Shown: positions 59,628-64,000 of the stretch, piece by piece | How the letters are laid out: every line of letters starts with the position of its first letter | Position numbering within the stretch: the stretch's first letter is position 1 | Assembly: GCA_030686995.1 (NCBI GenBank) | Contig: CM060706.1 | Location: 145,582,731-145,646,730, forward strand | Length of the DNA stretch: 64,000 nt | DNA from: Artemisia argyi | Lineage: Eukaryota > Streptophyta > Magnoliopsida > Asterales > Asteraceae | Direction: 5' to 3' | Notes under the pieces: model-generated | What the model saw: the letters and a program-made list of their open reading frames with translations, nothing else | Told to the model about the DNA's origin: nothing | Database searches by the model: none | Translations under genes and position numbers: made by a program

Positions 59628-62482
59628 TGTCACACCCCCAAAATCGGGTCCAGCGGAAGCATACGTGTAGCTGGGGTGTAACTCAATTGATATTACAACA
59701 CTAGTTCAAAAATGGTTTTCACTTCAATCATTTAGAATAAAATAGTTAAGTCAAAAATATTGTATTTACATTGTTAAAAGTAGTGCGGAAGTAGGCCCTT
59801 AAAGTAGTTTAAAACGGTCCCCATATAAATAATCAGAGTCTTCTATGACCATGCCATGCCCTGCCAAAACCTCCTGTAGCGTGCCATAGGTTAAATCCTG
59901 AAAATACATGCTAAAGTGTCAACACGAGGTTGGTGAGTTCATAGAGTTTGTTTAACAAATAAAGTATATAGAAAAGTGTTCACACAGCAAAGGCATCGTA
60001 AATCCACTCAGTTGCAAGCCCCGCCATAAGAGACTTGTAACCTGTGTGTTTACAACCCACTGCTAAATAGTTTATGTCTAGTTGTCAAGCACAAGTGGTC
60101 AATATAATATGTCAAATTGTCAATCATATGTACGTGTATCATAGTAGTTAAAAGTGTAAACGTCACCACAAGGGTCTTCCGACATACAGTCAGGATGCAC
60201 AACACACCTCTAGGGTCTTCCAACAACTTACGGTTGGGATGCATCCAAATTAATGGCCTTCCAATACCGTAGTATTAGGATGTATCCAAATTAATGGCCT
60301 TCCAATACCGTCGTATTAGGATGCTGCTCCGTCGACAGGGGAGACTTTATAATGCTGCTCCGAACAAGGGAGACTTTAAGTCACTCCACCAATAAGGCGA
60401 GAATTATTTAGGATGCTCCGAACAAGGGAGACTTTATAGTGTTGCTCCGAACAAGGGAGACTTTAAGTCAAAGTACGTACGGTACATAAGTTCAAAAGTT
60501 TAAGTCAAGTTCAAAAGGTCAAGACAAGTCATAAATTCATAATAAAGTTCAAGTCAAAACCATGTTTAAAGAGTCAAGTAATAGTTCAAGTAAAAACGAG
60601 CATGTATTCTCCCCCAAAAGTTGACAAAACAATTTAAAAGAGTAGGGGCTATGACTCACCTGGTGCGAATAGCTACGAAGACAAAAGCGGTTACACAGAA
60701 ATGAGGTTCGATCTCTAACCGCGACCTATAATGAACGAATGATACGATCTACTTAAATTATGAGGGGATGTGATGAATGTACATGCACATGAAGCCTATA
60801 CCACTCGTAGTTTGAAAATAAGCGTTGGCGTTGATTTATAGTGTTTCCATAACTTAAGAGAATATGTGCTATTAGAAGTTGTCAAATATATATATAGTTC
60901 GCCTAGTTTCAAAAGTGTATATCTTGGTCGTTTTAGGCTCGTTTTCTACGTTCTTTATATCCACGGATTCGTTTTAGTATATACTAATATATTTTTGATA
61001 GTTCGGCACCTCTAGGTTACGTCTAACGCCTCTATTTGTCCAACGAAAAATGTCAAACAGCATGCAGTTTTCAGAAAATATAGTTTTCGTCGTTAAACTC
61101 GTTTTTAGCATATCTCCTTCGTTATTAACTCGTTTTCATCCCCGTTTTCGGCCATAGTTCCGTCTTGGAATGTATTTTCTAAATATTTGGTCAAAAGTTA
61201 CCCCAAACCCACTGAGTTTGCCACGTTTTCATTTTAAGGACAGTAGGTTTGTATATATGTTTAAAATCCATTTCTAATGTTCCAAACTAGTTTCTAATCC
61301 AACCAAACCACTTTCAATCACCACAAATCTAGTCTAATCTTACCATACACCTTCTTAGGGTGTCATGGGTTCCTAAACATCATCACCAAGCTACTCTAAC
61401 AAGGATCTAACAATAATCTATTTCTAGAGTTCAAAAGTTAGATATATATATAAATGAGTGGTATAAACTAACATATGCATATAGATCTTGAATAAACAAC
61501 ATGAAATTAGAAAAATGAAAGTATGGAAAGATCAACAAGTGATCTTGAAGCTTACTTGATGATTGGATGAGTTTTGAAGATGATGATGTAAAGAAAACTA
61601 GAGTTTTATCACAAAACCCTAACAAGGATCACTAAATAAACTTGAATATAACTTGATCTTGGAAAAATGATGGATCTTGCTTCTTGATCTACCCTAGGCC
61701 GAGCACCCATATAGAGAGAAAAGAGATGAGAAGTTTTCTTGAATTATTGGGTGAAATGAGAAAATGAGATGAGATTTGCTAGTTACTTGTATATATATTT
61801 TATTTTTAGACAAAAAGGACTAGTATTAATGAGTTAGTGAAATATTTTCAAAGTGTAAGAGATTGGAATGGGAGGTGTAGATTATGTAAGAGATTTGTAG
61901 GACTTTTGTAATATTTAGGTTATATATTTTGAGTTTTAGGTGATACCGGGTACCGAGTTTGCTAAAAATAAGTCATGACGCGATGAAATAAAATATGACG
62001 AAGTTGTAAAAGCTGTAAAATATTATTCCTGATGATAATCGGGTGTTAAAATAATTATTGAATTCAAATAACGCAACCCGACGGAGTAATAAGCTCCGAC
62101 CGTAAAATATAGTAATTGATTTCAAAACACCGGGTAAATTAATAATATAATTTTTATATTATTATAATGAGTATATAAATGTGTTTGGACCATAGTTGGG
62201 ATTGTCGGATCAATTATTTAAAATAATAGCTCATAAGATAACGTTTATTAGGTTGATAATCGTACGTTTACAAAAATGACGCAACCCACGTATAAATGAC
62301 AAATTTTCTCCGGAGGTGAATAGTGTTTTATGAATACTAAAATTTTAAAACGCTTCTCAGAATATCAAACTGACCTCAAAAATGATGAATAGTAAAATGA
62401 TGAATAGTGATCGATGAATAGTAACCGATGAATAGTAAATGTGAAAGTTTTGGGAAAAGACCAGAATTTACGAGTTGTGACA
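59628..62482 (-). repeat. 5' LTR of the young element
   Basis: Colinear with 56052-58906, same length. Confidence 0.93.
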
Positions 62483-62567
62483 TAAACCATCCATTCCCTT
62501 ACAACATATCTCAACCCTTTATTTTCAACACATGGGGAATTGTTTGAAACCCTAATGAGGCTCCTCC

Positions 62568-62895
62568 CATCCTAGCCATTGAATTCAAATCAAACACATC
62601 TCAACCATCCATCCAATCCCTCTTCCTTATATCACCACATGGTTTTGATCCTCACCATCCAAGTCAAATGAAACCATCCCAACCCTCCATTTCTCCTTTC
62701 CTCCCAAGCAAAGCATATTCCTTGGAATATCCTTCTCAACCCTAACCTAGGCATACTTGATCTTAGCCATTCATTTCAAATGAATTCATCTCAACCATTC
62801 ACATTCCACACATGCTATATTGTTTGAAAACCAATGGAGGCTCCCTTTGATCCTAGTCATCCAATTCAAGCCATTCCATCTCAACCCTCCATCTC
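62568..62895. repeat. Degenerate tandem repeats
   Basis: Four imperfect copies of a unit like GATCCTAGCCATTCAATTCAA...CATCTCAACCCTCCAT, with a longer period near 285 bases seen from two TTGTTTGAAA...GAGGCTCC blocks (about 62533 and 62819). Confidence 0.65.
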
Positions 62896-64000
62896 ATTCT
62901 CCCCCCCCCCCCAAGAATTAGAATATTCCTTGGCATATTCTTTCTCTCTTTTCTATGCCAAGTGAGGAGATACACTTCTACCCCTTCCAAATTACCCTAT
63001 CTACACTTTAAACTCTTGGTAATTTGATTTCTTTTTAAATACTTCACAAAACATTTTCCAAATTGGCTATTTGAGTTGGTAAACCTTAGAATGATTAATG
63101 TTAAGGTTTAGTGTGAAGTACAATTAGAGGTTTAGCAAGGATAGGTATTTATAAGATCCAAACACCCAACACTTGGGAAAGTTTACAGAAGCCTGGCGCG
63201 CTGACGCGCGGGTGACGCGCCGGCCTCGGTAAAAATTCCCAAGTTTGGGTTCTTGGCCTATAAATACCACCCTTGTCTCTTGTACTCCTCACCTCTTGCC
63301 ATTATTCTTTCTCTCTAGATTCTTTCTCTCTAAGCACTCTCAAATCTCTCTATCTCTAATCTTGTGCTCTTGATTTTCATACTAACATCTTTGAAAGAAC
63401 ACATATCTTTGCAAGGGAAGAATCACAAGAACCTAATCCACTCTTGTGATTGTGTCGAGGGTCTTCCTTCTTATACCCTTTCTATTACAATTGAGTCTCT
63501 AGGTTAGGTTAGGACTTGGTTGATAAACAAACATTTATTCTTTCATTTGTTTGTAAGGGAAGTCTTGTGTCTTGGTGACCAAGCCTAGATCATTGGGGAT
63601 CTAGTTGGGATTTGATACTTCCGGGTGGAAGTCTTGGTAGTGATCTTTGTAATCCTTAGGTGAAGTCGAATCGCGAGATTCTTTTAGGTGGTTTCCGAGG
63701 GCGGAATACCGTGGGAGTAACTCCTTCTTTGTGAGCATCGATATTGGTGAATATCGGTGGAGTGAATTGTAACGGTTTGTAGTCCACCGAAAGGATTATA
63801 CTAATGAATAGTATCGGAGTCGTGGATTCGTTACTGGACGTACGGATGGTATAAACCCCCCATCCCGAACCAGTATATATCGTTGTGTTCTTTACTTACT
63901 TTATATACTTTGGTTGTGATAGTGGTTGTTGGATTATTTTACAACCACTTGGTGTTCTCTTTGGCTTAAAGTTTTTAAACATCTAAAAAGCCTAAGAAAT
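62896..64000 (+). other. Probable LTR or promoter region running off the window
   Basis: GC-rich hairpin at 63193-63223 (CTGGCGCG...CGCGCCGG), related to the one at 55307. TATAAATA at 63259-63266 is followed by CT-rich leader and, near 63873, CCGAACCAGTATATATCG, a phrase usual in copia-type LTR U5. No ORF of note. An LTR of an element continuing to the right is the best guess. Confidence 0.35.

Larger units (their letters stand above)
56052..62482 (-). mobile_element. Young non-autonomous LTR retrotransposon with tiny interior
   Basis: Two direct LTRs of 2855 bp each, 56052-58906 and 59628-62482, start TGTCACACCC and end GTTGTGACA on the plus strand. TAAAC flanks both sides (56047-56051, 62483-62487). 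The 721-bp interior ends with GCTCTGATACCA, the complement of the initiator-Met primer site TGGTATCAGAGC, three bases from the right LTR, so transcription is leftward. A purine tract (AAGGGGTAGAGAC) abuts the other LTR. The LTRs have equal length and about ten differences by eye. No gag or pol: too long-terminal for a TRIM, too short inside for a standard LARD. Confidence 0.93.

Noticed and set aside
56474..61625. Identical 64-residue minus-strand ORFs at 56474/60050 and 57855/61431
   Set aside because: They lie in the two LTRs and are identical only because the LTRs are; no domain or start context.

Overview
This is a gene-poor stretch of a large plant nuclear genome. The evidence is intron-bearing genes with plant splice sites, a GASA/Snakin peptide gene, a GPI-anchored arabinogalactan-protein gene, and layers of nested plant transposons. 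The Athila-like gag-pol and the gag with CX2CX3HX4C knuckles resemble, from general knowledge, elements common in Asteraceae (Artemisia/Tanacetum/Chrysanthemum type). That placement is an inference, not proven here.

Host genes: (1) 1-282, minus strand, 5' part of a GASA/Snakin gene cut by the window edge. (2) 8828-13059, minus strand, a complete nine-exon gene for a 728-residue LRR-plus-WD40 protein; every exon joins in frame. (3) 53002-54596, minus strand, a two-exon gene for a 200-residue lysine-rich arabinogalactan protein. Its second exon is only 72 bases and lies 992 bases from the first. (4) 22560-47236, plus strand, a PIF/Harbinger ORF1-like (Myb/SANT plus NAM-associated) gene, now a pseudogene.

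The rest is mobile DNA, and target-site duplications (TSDs) let the order of insertion be read. Nest 1 (2296-8226): an RNase H-like pseudogene holds a non-LTR retro-insertion (17-bp TSD), which holds a 4.66-kb solo LTR (TSD ATGGC). Nest 2 (16153-21933): a putative Helitron carries captured exon pieces (GMP synthase; cinnamoyl-CoA-reductase-like) and itself received a foldback MULE (9-bp TSD), a hAT MITE (8-bp TSD) and a solo LTR (5-bp TSD). Nest 3 (22560-47236): the Harbinger ORF1 gene is split by a 15.5-kb Athila-like element with 4.2-kb LTRs (23209-46344, TSD AGCTT). Its 3' LTR is in turn split by a 7.6-kb gag-only element (26262-33904, TSD CTTCT). Further right are a second foldback MULE (49072-51210, 9-bp TSD) and a very young LTR element with a 0.7-kb interior (56052-62482, TSD TAAAC). 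A duplicated host segment (14.5-15.9 kb and 47.5-51.7 kb) provides an empty site that confirms one hAT insertion.

I found no tRNA, rRNA, CRISPR array or new multi-gene system. The most unusual signals are the foldback MULEs built from smaller palindromes, the Helitron terminus sitting on the WD40 gene's TATA box, a palindromic TGACGNCGTCA cluster in an LTR promoter, and a degenerate 'GGGACTAAATTTGC' phrase repeated in unrelated transposon superfamilies.
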